From positions 27,501-91,500 of the forward strand of contig JAOTOM010003835.1 in assembly GCA_034440615.1 (NCBI GenBank): a DNA stretch of 64,000 bases. The letters are read 5' to 3'. The position numbers and the translations under genes are program-made. Under the pieces are notes generated by a model. It did not search any database, had not been told where the DNA came from, and worked only from the letters and a program-made list of their open reading frames with translations. The first letter of the stretch is position 1; each line of letters opens with the position of its first letter. This DNA comes from Ashinkailepas kermadecensis (taxonomy: Eukaryota > Arthropoda > Thecostraca > Neolepadidae). Positions 13,735 to 26,600 of this stretch are shown here, in pieces.

Positions 13735-15037
13735 CCATGGTACGGGCACCGGCATGTGTTCGCAAACCTTGTTTCATTTTGTGCAGCTCATGGCGATGGT
13801 CCATGGCATTTCAAGCATTCCTATTGATGCAATACAAAAATTATTACCACTGCATGCGCAGTGAACCGGGCGATCCATGGAAACCAACCTTGTCTCCTTT
13901 GGCATTGTGAGCAGAAACACAAGCGACCCAAACCTATTAATTTACGTTTGATTGTCCGTTGGTTCTCGCGACTTTCAGATGGTCACAATCCGTAAGTTGA
14001 AGTATGCAAGTATACTTGCCTTTCACTCGCCTCCATAATATTATTTGTTGTTTTTTTCAGTCATGCTCTTGCTAAACGCGCACATATTCGGCTGCCATTC
14101 TACTGTTGTGTAGAAGACAGCATTTTTAAAGCGAAATTATGATGAATGAAGCGCAATGTTTCAGAAAACGCTTCGCGACACATGACTAATACCCGAACGG
14201 TGGAGTTGAGAGCCGCCCGTGTAGCCAGTGACCAACTCCGGGAACGAATTCAGGTTTCTTGGAGGTAGCTCACTCCTATGTATTGCAAGCGTCTGACGGA
14301 CCCTTTTCTAGTTCGACTAATCCCTCCATTCCAGTTTGTGATAACAAATGTAATAACAATTAAAAATAATGTATTATCCCGAAATACTCATGAATGTAAT
14401 GTCAATAAAAACAAACATTATAGGTACACCTGTTTGCGTCCAATTTCGCCGCCTGTGCATCAATTTCAGCGATAAGCCCATTCATTTTCGACAGTTCGGC
14501 ATAGCGCATCCAATTTACAAATCACAGCTCCACCTTCGGCCCAGCAGCATTCACTGTGGTACTAGTGCAACCTATTCCGGCAGAACTGCATTCGAATTCA
14601 GATTTGCAGTGAATATTTCGGCATGTGTGGATAGTTCAGTGATAGTGAGATGAATTTCGGCAGAGTGGAAGCAAGTTCGACGCGGAAAATACTCCACTAT
14701 GATACTTTTTTGTGATATTTGGTTAAATATGTGGCCATCGTCCAAGAAAGGGGAAATTTTTGACGTTTTGTGTGTGTAATGGGGTCTGAAAGTTGATAAA
14801 GATGTAGATGGCGCTGAGAGTCAATGGTCACCCAGCCTTCTTTGGCGAACCTAAAGCGCTATGTTTTGTGGGTTAGGGAGGGCAGAATCTTTATATTTAA
14901 AAAGCCTATTGTACATTTTGTAAGCAGCGTATGTTGTTTGCGCGTATTTAATTATGTTGAATGTACTTTAGACACGTCTAGTTTGCTGGAATATTTACCA
15001 TTAGTGCGCTAGAAATTAGGAAAAGCAAGCCAGAAGT
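13735..15037. other. Unassigned sequence upstream of THAP exon
   Basis: No gene seen. The part 14435-14690 holds several aatttcggc-like motifs (see the inverse cluster at 17445-17640). 14700-15037 could be 5' flank or promoter of the THAP exon, but no clear core promoter is visible. Confidence 0.35.
14435..14690 (-). repeat. Cluster of aatttcggc motifs
   Basis: Irregularly spaced ttcggc or aatttcgcc motifs alternate with tgcatcc or gtgcaa words. Read on the minus strand this resembles the plus-strand cluster at 17445-17640. Degenerate and of unknown origin. Confidence 0.35.
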
Positions 15038-15106
15038 ATGGGTGTATGTGCGGTTCCCGGCTGCCATAAACGTGATCCATCTATCAGGTTTCCAGCAGAC
15101 TGCAAG
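15038..15106 (+). CDS. THAP zinc-finger domain, candidate first exon
   Basis: The ATG at 15038 opens MGVCAVPGCHKRDPSIRFP, which matches the start of THAP domains: an N-terminal Met, the first zinc ligand pair C-x4-C (residues 4 and 9), then a basic stretch and the (I/F)xFP signature. After 23 codons the frame meets aag|gtaaga, a strong 5' splice site. Without splicing it stops after 42 codons. THAP domains are DNA-binding C2CH zinc fingers found in cellular regulators and in P-element-type transposases, so this may be either a host gene or the start of a domesticated or mobile transposase. The second half (C-x2-H) was not located downstream. Confidence 0.6.
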
Positions 15107-16046
15107 GTAAGAAGGCAGAAAATTGATTTGAAAAACAACTATTGTTTGACTGCCTTTCTGTAAAAGACGTAGTGGGAACCATTTAGGAAAGCACTGGTAA
15201 GGTACCTAGGCACATTAGGTACCAAGGTACCTATCTATTGTCCAGACTGTAAAGTATGGCACAAGGTTCACTGGGGCACATCAGCCCACAGTGAAAATAT
15301 GCACCAATCCACACCAAGGGTGAGAAATTGACTCCAATCTGCACCACCACCCCCATCCCCAATCCATAGCCAGGAATTTGTCATGGCTAATACCTAACAT
15401 GCTAAGATTGGATTGTTAGCCTACTTAATTTGAAACTAATAATTTGAGTTCCACCCATAAGTTATGTTCAGTCAAATTAATTTCACCAAAATTGCTTTGC
15501 AGGTTAGGTTGGGCAGTGGGTATCTGGTCACCTAGAGCTAGGTACCTTACCAAGGTAGTTGTTCATATGGGCCCCATTAGGGCCCACACCCACCTCTCAG
15601 GGAGCCTGCACTGCTTGGGGCACTGACTCCCAGGGCCCACATCTCTTGTGGGTCCTGTACACAGGAGTGGATCCAGAAAGCTGTCAAGGGGGGGGGGTGA
15701 CCTCATAGAGAGGGGGCCCATGCTGTGCCAGGATACCAGCCAAGAATGTCCTTCCTAGAGTAGGCAGGGTGGAAAGTGATGTTTGATGAGGCCTGCTAGT
15801 ATTCCATGTTCCGGTCTTGGGGGGAGCAATGTCTGGTGTGACCCACAGGTATTCCATGTGCCAATCTTGGGTGGGGGGTCTGACACTTGTGAAATTGTGC
15901 CCCATCTTGGGAATATTATCGTACAGATTAAGGGGTTTAGGGTAGGCTTTAGGTCAGGTTTGGTCAGGCCGGGTTAGGTTTCAGCCCCACCCAATGTGTG
16001 ATGCCTGCTAAATGAATACCGGAACTTCTCAGGGAACCTGCACATC
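15107..16046. other. Probable intron or unassigned sequence
   Basis: No convincing second THAP exon found. The region contains several ggtacc palindromes (15198-15235, 15540) and a T-poor, C-rich stretch at 15300-15360. Confidence 0.35.
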
Positions 16047-16054
16047 CACTAGAG

Positions 16055-16265
16055 CGGTGGTTCCCAACCTTTTTGGTCCATTTCCCCTTTCGCCTCTGGT
16101 CAAACCTGCCGTTTCCCCCTAAAAAACTGAAGTTATATTTGTATGTAACTCAAGACATCACTTACGTCAATGAGACAAATGCGTAATGGATCCCATCAAA
16201 ATTTCCCACCTGAAATACCGAAATTTCCACCCAGGGGGAAATTTCTTCCCAGTTGGGAACCACTG
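16055..16265 (+). mobile_element. hAT-type MITE, 211 bp
   Basis: The left end cggtggttcccaacc and the reverse complement of the right end, cagtggttcccaac, form short terminal inverted repeats. The motif CAGTGGTTC(C/T)CAAC is typical of hAT/Charlie-like non-autonomous elements in many animals. Flanking 8-mers cactagag (16047-16054) and cacaaggg (16266-16273) match at 6 of 8 positions, consistent with an aged 8-bp target duplication. No coding capacity. Confidence 0.7.
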
Positions 16266-16273
16266 CACAAGGG

Positions 16274-17444
16274 GGACCTGTAACTGTACCTCTGCAAGCC
16301 AGTGCTACCAGTCTGGCTGCTTGAAGCCAGGCATATGAGGCCTGGCCCAGCCTCCCATGTTCATGGGCACCCTTTGCACCCCCCCCCACAACCTTTCTTC
16401 AACACAATATTTCCGAAATCCTTGGCCTAAATGACTTGCAACCCTAATAAAAGCCACATGCCAACACCGACTCCCGGCAACCCCACACAAAATGCACAGC
16501 AAAGATGGCCGACGCCTCCTCGTCGGGTGACCATTGCGTACAGCGCCGCCCTGGTGGCCAAATCGTAGCTTTCAGACCCCATGGTATATCTAATACATAA
16601 TGCGACATTGACCAGCGGATAGTTGCTAAGCGGCGCGTCTCGGCATGGTAAAGCACTCAACCAATCAGAAGCCAGTAATATTTATTTGAAGCCGAGCATG
16701 CCGCAACCACAAGGTCAGGGGGTCACAGCTCGTCTGGACGTCGTCATGCCACGTGGCGAAGGACGTACGAGGGGGCGGCACAGGAACCCAACCGAAGGGG
16801 AAAGATGGGCAATCATCAATGCTCATCTTTCTGGGTACTTCCTGCCGGCCTGCGCAGCCCGTGAGAACATTATCGACTAAGTGACTGTCGCCCACGGACT
16901 AGGTAACTTTGATGTGCATCCTGTGATCTGGCGTGTAAGTGTACGATATGTGCCCAGCATTGCGAACACTTCGTTGTTTGTACCCTTCGTTGTAAGACGT
17001 TTATGCGAAATTAATGACATATTCGAATACATGTTATTTGTATATCCGGATATTTATACATATGCACAAGTTTAAAGTGCATATGGCTTCAACATAGCAA
17101 ACAATGCTATTTTTTACACAACAGAGAAATACATATTGTCCAATAAAAGACTAAATTTTAACGTTGTATGTATATAATGCGATAGCGGCCAATGGGGTGC
17201 TTCCTTAGACGTCACTTCCAGATATAAAACGAGGGTGGGGGAGGGGGTTAAAAACCACCCTCTAGTCAGTAGTGTTCGATTCAGTATCGCAGCACCTTAA
17301 TAACGAGTTGACACATTAGAATATATAGAAGTAAGCCGTTATCGTAAAAAGCCAACTAGCATTGGAGGTAATACGCAGATGCATTTATATTGACCAAACT
17401 TTTCACTTTTGAACCGTAATTTTTGCGTCGAATTTTGTTGCACA
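16274..17444. other. Unassigned, with a possible transposase N-terminus
   Basis: Mostly non-coding. The only recognisable stretch is the frame at 16689-16880, listed separately. Confidence 0.35.
16689..16880 (+). pseudogene. Possible Tc1-like transposase N-terminus
   Basis: The frame contains GRHRNPTEGERWAIINAHLSG, like the first helix of Tc1/IS630 HTH domains ('..LT..ER..I...H..G'). It stops shortly after with no second helix. It may be a fragment of the element type seen at 7395-7664, or chance. Confidence 0.25.
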
Positions 17445-17640
17445 CAGCCGAAATCGGTTGTTGCCGAGCCGAAATAAACCTGCATGCCGAATACCATGCC
17501 CATTTCACTGAACTATAATGCACTATGCCGAAATTGATTGCACTATTTTTTTAAATGCCCGCTGCCCGGCCGAATTTCTCCGTCTTGTGTCACATTCGGA
17601 CGCAATGTGCTGACACGCCGAAATTGGGTGCGCTTAATAC
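17445..17640 (+). repeat. Cluster of gccgaaat motifs
   Basis: At least six gccgaa(a/t) words at irregular intervals of 20-50 bp, interspersed with tgcact and tgcccg. Inverse relative of 14435-14690. Confidence 0.35.
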
Positions 17641-19439
17641 TGAAATCAGTGCAGTTTGTTCAAACTTGCACGCAAAAAGGTGTAGTTCTATTGGACATCC
17701 CCTTCGGAAAAAAATAATCACGGCAACCACAATCGTCCCATGTCATACATTTGGCTGACGTGACCCCTCAACATGTCATGAAGCAGGTCTGCACATGCGC
17801 AATGCGCTCTCATGCGCTATCCAACTTTGTATGTCGGTGTGTGATACACGAATTTGTACAATAAGCTATCCACTAAGCCATGAATAGATATATCTCGCTA
17901 GCTCAGGGACCTACCTCTAGACCTCGGTGCCTTGGATCGCCCATGTATTTTTTTTAATCCATAATTTGCGTTACTTCATGTCCATATTACAACGATTTCT
18001 CAGTTTAGTTAATTTGCATGTCTGTTTTGTTCCAGATGCAGGGGTCAGGAGTTCAGTAGTCAGCAGTGGCTTCCAACTCTCCCACCCACCCTGGGATCTT
18101 CGCCCGTGCACCGAACAATGTAGAAAAGCTATGCACCGATGAATACACAGCGCTGTCGGGTAAAAATACAAGGACAGAATGAGGGTGTGGGAAGACCGTT
18201 CTGTGGACGTCTCTGTGCACAGAAATACACATGAGATAAAGTTTGACTACTCTCACAGTTCCGTACTAGAGTTGCCAATTTCCAATAAGGTAGCACGGCA
18301 CGGCAACCCCTAAACTTGTACGCGTTCCCTAGCTGCAGTACCCAGCCAATCTGACCAGGCCAGTTATCACGCACAGGTGACAGCACAATGTAGCCCCTGC
18401 ACAGGACACCACCACACATGACCAACCCTGCAGATGGGCGGAGCCGGGCGGGGCATTGAGCGAGGAACGGGCAGGCCCGCACTCAGCCGAACACGACTCG
18501 AGTATCGCCGGCGAAGCAAATGTTCAAGCATTTCGGAATTACGTAGAAACTACCAGAGTATATTTGGGCATTTGCTCCGTTGTAGCAAATATCACTATGA
18601 TATAAGTCATATAGTTGCCGAGATACAAGAAGCTTCGATGTCGCTCAATATATGGCACCATTGCTTTTGCTGTCCACTGTGCGTGTGAAGTAGAAGATGG
18701 AGTCGGACTGTCCACCCACTTTTAGTAACTCGACAGGAACTAAGCATGTGCACCCTGTGAACTATACAGTATCGTCTGGGAAATATAAACTTTGGAGAGA
18801 CATCGAAATAGAAAAGTGTTTCCGCACTGCCCCACCCCCATCCCACCCCACCCGTCGCCAACCACCACCACGGTCTCCGCCATTTGCATCCGACCCTACT
18901 TTCGGACTATATTCAGAATGCTAAGAGCGAGTGCTTGATGGCAACGGGGGGGGGGGATTTTAGAGGTGTGCCGGACCATAAAGGTCATTTGCGCCGCTTT
19001 TTATAGCAACGTGATAAGAAGTGATATTAAATTATTTGGCGATGATTGCCAACGTTCGGGTTGCCACATTTATCCGAATATAATCAGGCTATCAACGCGT
19101 CGAGAACGAAACAAGAGAGTGTACATGTGTCCAGACCGCGTGGTCGACACCCGATCTTCACATCTAAACTGCTGAAAGTCGGTCCTTGCAAGATAAATGA
19201 CCAACGCCATGCAGCCGACTTTCCAATCAATGCACCGTCCAACTATCCAACTAGTTCGCTCTCAATCCCTTCGCCTCGTGGCGATTCGGCCGGCCCCAAT
19301 GGCCTGGCGATGCTGCATTCTGCCGGCTTCGGCAACGGTGCCGTTTGGATGCGGCCATCGTCTCCGGCAAATTAGATTCGCCGGTCAATGGGGCCTGTGA
19401 GGAAGCCCCGCAATTGACAGACACAGCACACGCGCGGCC
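17641..19439. other. Unassigned sequence, no gene seen
   Basis: Short frames only. A GC-rich island at 18360-18500 and a C-rich stretch at 18830-18880 are visible, but no protein motif. Confidence 0.3.
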
Positions 19440-19440
19440 A

Positions 19441-20000
19441 GGCGACAGCCGCCTCACCGGACCCCATCACCTGGTCAGCTGTCTCACCGGACCCCATAAC
19501 CAGGTCAGCCGCCTCACCGGACCCCATCACCTGGTCAGCCGCCCCACCGGACCCCATCACCTGGTCAGCTGTCTCACCGGACCCCATCACCTGGTCAGCC
19601 GCCTCACCGGACCCCATCACCTGGTCAGCCGCCTCACCGGACCCCATCACCTGGTCAGCCGCCTCACCGGACCCCATCACCTGGTCAGCCGCCTCACCGG
19701 ACCCCATCACCTGGTCAGCTTCCTCACCAGACCCCATCACCAGGTCTGCCGCCTCACCGAACCCCATCACCTGGTCAGCCGCCTCACCGGACCCCATCAC
19801 CTGGTCAGCTTCCTCACCAGGCCCCATCACCTGGTCAGCTTCCTCACCAGACCCCATCACCTGGTCAGCTGCCTCACCAGGCCCCATCACCTGGTCAGCT
19901 GTCTCACCAGACCCCATCACCTGGTCAGCTGCCTCACCAGACCCCATCACCTGGTCAGCTGTCTCACCAGACCCAATCACCTGGTCAGCTGCCTCACCAT
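19441..20000. repeat. 30-bp minisatellite, about 18 copies, open on both strands
   Basis: The unit is cctcaccggaccccatcacctggtcagccg with variants. Because 30 is divisible by 3, the plus strand reads LTGPHHLVSR-type decapeptides within a 259-codon frame (19345-20124) and the minus strand reads GSGEAADQVM within 236 codons. Many unit differences change amino acids, which speaks against selection on the protein. The open frames are probably by-products. Confidence 0.9.
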
Positions 20001-21330
20001 CAGCCGGTCTGAAGGTCGGCACAATGTCGTCAGCTGCCGGCTCGACCACCATTATAGCCGCCGGCTCTTGGGACCCCACCACTCAGGCAGGTCAGACGCG
20101 GTCGCTACCTCCCTGGACCGGTAATCTGCAATGCAACGAGCACATGCATAGCATTGCATACGGTTGCTGGATGCTGGACCGTCACCTGTTTGGAGGGTTC
20201 ATGCAAGCCTCTTAAGGATATTATGCGACGTAGAAATGTTTGGCATTCTACCAATGCCCGCTGCCGATTGGCATAGCTGACGAAGCACCTTGCCAATCTC
20301 GTGGGAGGAGTAAATTTGAAGATGTCGTGTCAGATTACTGAGTTATCACGTAATAAGAGTGTCAGGCCGCTTTTCGCCAATGTCACGAATTGCGGCAATT
20401 AATCTCACTTATACCTCTAAATGGTTAATGTGGAATGTGGTAGACGCACGCATATATCAGTTGACGCGCTTCCATGTGTCATTGCCCTTCCAAATACATT
20501 CGAAATCCTTAACTTATCTTGACCTAAAATTTCGTTTTCTACCTTTCGATTTCCGGGGTTGATTTGAACGAAGAAGCGGAATTTCACATCCATGTTGTAC
20601 CGCTGGATAAAAGAATAAGTGTCTTCGGCATCATTTCGAATCGTTCCAGAACGAGGAATAGCACGCAACACAACATAATGGGTGGGTCATGGCTGCTAGC
20701 ACCCCTTGTTTCCATCACCAAGCTCCATCCGATGCATGTTCTCAGTATGTATAGCATATTAACTTTAAGAAACGTGTATGATAGTACAATTTGAGAACAG
20801 CTGTTACTTTGAGAAACACTGTTCACGACGTCATGCCTCTATGTACATGCTGTGCCAGAGTATGAACATGATAAGGGCATACCGTCTTGACGGGAAGGCT
20901 TTAGGTATGTAATCGGAAACTTCATTTGCTACATAAAATACCCATGGTAATCTTATGGATATTTTGTGACATTTTGGAGGTGAATGCTAAGGGTGGATCG
21001 ATTGGACATAACGTGAGGTCAATCCTGACTCGTGCGACGCGTCCTGTCATCCTGACTCGTGTGACGCGTCCTGTCACAGTGGGCCTTACTAGACCATGAT
21101 ATGTGGCCTTGTCCATCCAAGCGGCAGATGTCCAGTCATTGGCTGTAAAACGTGCTTATTCAGCTCGGCCACAGGCACCGGCTGATTATTGAAGATTAAC
21201 ACGATTAGCAAGAACACACTCAACACATTAAGGTGCTTGAAATCGTGACCGGGAAAAAAACTATGATTTCTTTCATTTGAACGTGTAATATCCATGGAGG
21301 CTCTGCTAACTGTCGTGAAATTCCTCAGAA
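20001..21330. other. Unassigned sequence, no gene seen
   Basis: No motif recognised. A 28-bp direct duplication (atcctgactcgtg(c/t)gacgcgtcctgtc) lies at about 21022-21077. Confidence 0.3.
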
Positions 21331-21486
21331 GTGAGTGTCAATAATGTGATGTGGAGTGGCCTTCACGAGTGGGAGAGTTCAGCTACTTATCGTGTATCTG
21401 ACTACGATGTGAGTGCCAATAATGTGATGTAGAGTGGCCTTCACGAGTGGGAGAGTTCAGCTACTTATCGTGTATCAATACTACGA
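21331..21486. repeat. 78-bp tandem duplication
   Basis: gtgagtg(t/c)caataatgtgatgt..atcgtgtatc occurs twice, starting at 21331 and 21409, with only a few differences. Confidence 0.9.
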
Positions 21487-22335
21487 TGGACATCAGTGTT
21501 GACAAGTTGGCGACTTCTTCATAGTTTATTTACAAACCTCGAACGACTGACAAGTGTCGGTAAAGAGCCGTCTCGGCGGCCGTGTGAATCTTCACCAATG
21601 ACGCCAACACTCACACCATAGCTCCGCCATCTGACGTGATTCAAGCACATCTGTTCACACGAGCATACAGCCGACTACCCTGCTCCCCCCCTCCAGGCGC
21701 TGCCAGGTAATAACACGACGCCGTGGGCACGAACACCACACCGCCCGACGACGACTGGGGTCCAATTGGCGCAGTTCCACATGGCGGCATGATCGGAATC
21801 TGACAGGCGCGCCCGTCGGGGATTGCGGTGATAATAGAAGCCGGCCTGAAAAGCGCTGCTGCTCGATATTCTGGACAGACTTCCATCTGGCCAGCGACCG
21901 CTGCGGAGGGCCATCTTCCCTGGCGCTGGCACAATGTAGAGCACCCGAGCTACCCGCACCAGGATAGCTCAATTATTTGCCAAGAAAATCGTCACTATGA
22001 CAGAGTCATTGATCTTAGGATTTTACACTGTATTTCCGTGCCGCTGAGATACCGATTGATCAAAACGAGCACATCAGCCATGTTTATCAGGATGGCCTGT
22101 GTATAGCGCAGCTTTGAATCCGTGTCGATGTTTTGCCTGCAGTATGATGAGGTACGTGATACAGTCAATGATAAATAGTTTAATTACAGGCGACTGATAC
22201 GTTTCCAGCACGCGCCAATTTCACCCATCTAATTGTCTGCCAATCCTATACTTTCGGGGCTGGTTCGGACGCTCAGCGCCGCTGTGCTCGGACAGGCCTG
22301 CACAAGCGAGCCACCCACAAAACACCCATTTTCAC
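21487..22335. other. Unassigned, GC-rich part at 21640-21960
   Basis: On the minus strand a gcgcttttcag acceptor-like site at about 21845 precedes an open, proline/serine-rich frame, but no family match. Not called as a gene. Confidence 0.25.
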
Positions 22336-22588
22336 CTGGGTTGTGACCGAGCTGCATACGCACGTTCCGTAGCCAACGACTGGACACCTGCTGCTTGGAT
22401 GAGCGACGCCACACAGTATGGCCCAGTAAGGCTGATGTGCTTCAGTGAGACCATCTCCACAGGGCGCTGCGCTGCACACTCACACTGCACGCTGCCATTA
22501 GCGCCCGACCTCGGACCATGGACAGCTGGGTTGTCGTGGCAGCTGCCCGGATGTGAGTGCCGGATGACGCAACACCGCGTCCATTTTT
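22336..22588 (-). other. Possible exon of unknown gene
   Basis: A minus frame open for about 80 codons without an early ATG contains VQCECAAQRPVEMVSLKHIS and ends at cccag|gtgaaa, a usable donor. I do not recognise the protein. Codons look reasonable but two other frames are also open here, so it may be chance. Confidence 0.2.
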
Positions 22589-22589
22589 A

Positions 22590-22680
22590 TGTTTGTGTGG
22601 TCCACTTTTTGTGTGGTCCACTTTTTGTGTGGTCCACTTTTTGTGTGGTCCACTTTTTATGTTTGTGTGGTCCACTTTGA
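22590..22680. repeat. 16-bp tandem repeat
   Basis: About five copies of ccactttttgtgtggt. Confidence 0.9.
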
Positions 22681-23299
22681 GCCGTAAGATAGCAGGATAA
22701 AATGCTCCCACACGTAGAGGTCGCTAGCAAAGTCATGGCTCGCGCATAAGTCACGGGGAACTCAGCCCTGCCGGGGGAGGGCGTGCAGAACCTAGGAAAG
22801 CACCTTGGAACTTCCACTTCCATTTAGTATATTATGTGCATTACATATTTCTTCTGATCACACTTTTCTTGTACCAGGAGCTGCAAACGAGGGGCTACAA
22901 CTGTGGAACAAACTGAACACTACACCAAAGAGTGTACCGCGCAGCGAAGCTGGATTCCGTGAGCATGATATGACTAGGTGAAAATCTCCTCCTGCCACTG
23001 GCACCAAATCGCTGCAGGAAAACATTGCAGTACACAGATGTCATTGCCGTCTTACAAAAATGATGCATGTGATCGGTTGAGAGCAAGTTGCCAACAACAC
23101 GTAGCACATTTCCATTGCAGTATTTCCTCTGCTTTCATAGTCTGAAATACCAAAATTTGCATCCCTTTAAGCCGCGTTCAGTGCGGTAGTTTTACCAACG
23201 TGCCTTACGAGGAAAAGGTAGATTTCATTCTCTCGACCGTGTTAAAACCGATAACGTCTGTACCTCATGCAAAGCTATCACAAACGGTTGCAATGATTC
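22681..23299. other. Unassigned sequence
   Basis: No gene or repeat recognised before the LINE remnant. Confidence 0.3.
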
Positions 23300-23690
23300 C
23301 ACTTAAATGAGGCTGATCTTCGTGGGTGTTCCTCAAGGCTCAATTCTGAGACGAATCCTGTTCTTGATTTATACAGACCACCTCCCATCTCCATGTGCTA
23401 ACGTTTTTCTTCGGGATGGAGGGGGGGGTGAGTTTCCGCTGATAGGGCGGATCCGGTGAGTTTCCATGGACAAAAAATAGTTCTGAACAACTCCAAAACA
23501 TCATTAATGCCTCACTTGCACACATTTCAGATTGGTTCAGAGCCAATAAATTATGTTAAACATTTGCAAAGCTCTCTGCCAACTCTAAAAATGGGTCATA
23601 GTGAACTTCCATTGGACCTTGAAATAAGTGAAAATATTCTGCAGTTTGCTAAGATTAACATTAATAACTAAGATTGGTATTTAATAAATA
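23300..23690 (+). pseudogene. Decayed LINE reverse transcriptase fragment
   Basis: In shifting frames the plus strand reads GVPQGSIL, then LFLIYTDHLPSPCANVF, matching the RT motif preceding the catalytic (F/Y)ADD, then VSMDK, and farther on fragments equivalent to INASLAHISDWFRANKL..N. The FADD position (about 23410-23455) is replaced by G-rich sequence. It is a strongly mutated jockey-type LINE, distinct from the CR1-like copies. Confidence 0.65.
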
Positions 23691-26600
23691 AATTAAGATA
23701 GTAAATAAGATTGGTATTTGGTAACTAACAATTCAGATTGTTGTTTCACTCATTGGCTCTACCCTGCATCACCTACAATCTTGCTGTTCGGAGTAGCACT
23801 TATCCCACGCATCATCATCATCATCATCATCATGCTACGTGCAGTCTCCGTTGCATAGCTTTTCAGACTGTGTGTCAATATCATAGGCTGACAAGTACAT
23901 AGATAGTCCATGAATCGACTAATAAAATACATGTGCAAACACGGGTAACTCGATCAATGAAACGTAATGCGACTCAGAAAACCCAACCATACATTTGGAG
24001 AACCCATATTGAGAACCCAGCCATAGTCTCGTCGCCCTCCGACAGCCGCCAGCACCCACTAGGCAATTGGCAATTGGCGGCAGAACTCAAATGCACCCTG
24101 TCCATGTGCGCTCCTGTCTGCGTGTATTACGTTCCGCTGTGTATGTAATGAGCAACGTGGTGTGATGTGTGCGCTATGTGTGACATATTATGTCCTTCTG
24201 CTCACTGTATTACTAAATTCTGATGAAGGCGTATTGATTCATGTGCATCTATTCATCTACAAATCCTGTTCTAGTGTTATTATCACTGTTCCTGTGTTCT
24301 TATGCAGCCTTTGACTTCTTCTTGTCTTGCCTTCTATGATAATTGGCCTTCGGGTGGGCCAACTGACAAGCTTTCCCTTGCTAACTGTCTGCCTGGTTTT
24401 GTCTGTTTGGAAAATTTTAAGCCTGGTTTCCACCCCACTTCTACCATTCGCATTAGAACAAGAGCATGTTCACGCATATTTTTGCATTACTTAATCTCTA
24501 TAGTTAAACAAAAACTCCTATTTCATGTCTTCCTTGCTTCTTTCCATAATTGAAACTAATTCTGCCGATGCACAATTTATAGGACAGCAGGGAATGCCGC
24601 GACTTTCTTTCTGTCGTGGGGTGTGGGTGTGACGAGCACTGCTGGTCATGAAATCATTGGTGATGACTTTAAATGTCTATCAGGTAGCCCGCCCTTTAGT
24701 TCTGATCATTCTTCTTGTCGTACTTGCGATTCATTTTGTGCACTGGTCTAGCGAGGCTCCACACATTCCTTCCCTACCTGCACGTCGAATATGAGCCGCC
24801 CTGGGTCAAACTTGGCCAACTTAGTTATCACCATTTTTGACGCAAATATCGCACTTGAATGCCCTTGGTCAGTAGCATGCTTGGCGGGTTTGCTGAAACA
24901 GACTTCTCATGTGCTTTTTCAAAGAGTTGATGTCCAAGTCATTTCAGGTCATGAAGGCCAGTGCTGCATGGTGAGGTTCCAGTGGTAACTTTTATGCACA
25001 ATTATCGTGCTGGGCGAATAAGATCGGTGAACAGCATGCTGTCACATGGTCACACCATGTTTCCACGGCTATGCAAAACTGTCGCGTTCCTTCTGGTCCG
25101 TACTGTTTCCATGTCATAACCTCCCGAAGCTCTTGCCAGCTGCCTTTCTCGTGTCCATCCTTCCACGCATGATGAACCATTTCAAGATGTGGCGTCGTGT
25201 GGGCGAGAACGGTCCACGTTCTCTTCTTAGGTTCGTAAGTGATACAAATGTGGTGTCAGAAGGTTGCTATCACCACAAAGTGATTATTTGAAGCTTATGA
25301 TTATATCATAGCCTCCTCTATGGGAATTTTTCAGCTTTTTGGGCTTGCGGTGATTCGTACAGTGTGACCAACGTGTATGTCCTGAACTTCAATTTAATGG
25401 TCATTTTCACTCCAAACGCATATGGATTAAACCGTTCATTTCCCGTAAAGCACACTGTGATTCGATTTGTGATAGTCGCCGGAGTATGAATGTCATCTTT
25501 TAACACTTGTCCGTGTGCGACAGTTTGACACCCTCGCCAGTGGAGGGAGGGGTGGGGTGGGGTGCACCCCTCCGGGCATTTTCGAACGAAACGTGCTAGT
25601 GTGACGAAACAAAGCCGGACGTATGGGGCGGGACGAGATCTCGCGATTGATATCTGATTTATGTACTTGGGAATGATAGGTGATCTTCCAAGTCAGGTGA
25701 GAGGTCAAATGTTAGCAAAAATCGAGACTTGTCACAGTTTGATCGGAACCGTTTGATACACTGCAGCATATATACACTTTTAGTTATTGTCGGGGTGTTC
25801 ATGGGTCCTTTAAGGATACAATGACATCGAGCTATCCGAATATTTACGCAAAACATGCCGCATTTTCCTTGTCCCCAAAATGAATATTTTGTACTTTGTA
25901 TCTTACCAGACAAATGAAGAATCTTCATTTATATGTGTTTAAATGTGAAATTTTAAATGCACACGAGGTCACGGCATGCTACGTGACCTTAGGTCATGAT
26001 GCCATTTATCCCTATCAGCACAAAGTAAAAAATTATAATGCGAAACCAAAGTTTCTTGAACATGTTTTGGACACAATATGTTGGATTCATGTGGTTACAA
26101 CGTTTGATTACAAAGTAATTAGTAATCAATGACACCCTCGCAAGGTGACCTCTCAAAAATGCAGGAGGCTATGGTTTATGAATGGTTGCTCAAATCGCGC
26201 TCAAATATCCGCATCTACATTCGTAGCCGAAACTTACGCTTTACAGGCATTTATGTCAGGATATAAGAGATGAGGGTGTCAGGCACCAGTCGACCTGTCG
26301 GAGAATACAACAGTGGGTTTGCATCAACCATTCCCTTCCACTGGCGATGGCTAAGATACGTTACAGTAACCGCGATTTATGTTGATTTTATATAGTGCTA
26401 GCCACATGCCAAGAGCCCTAGATCCCTATTAAAGTCCACATGTCAAGAGCCTTAGAATGTGTGAAAATACCGGACAAAATCCACAGATCAATTCGGCATC
26501 AAAACAACCTTAGACGACAATGCGTAGAACGTATGAACTACGGATTGGACAAACTAGGGGCTACTCACCCAGCTCAGCTTCGAAGTTGCCGGCAGATGCC

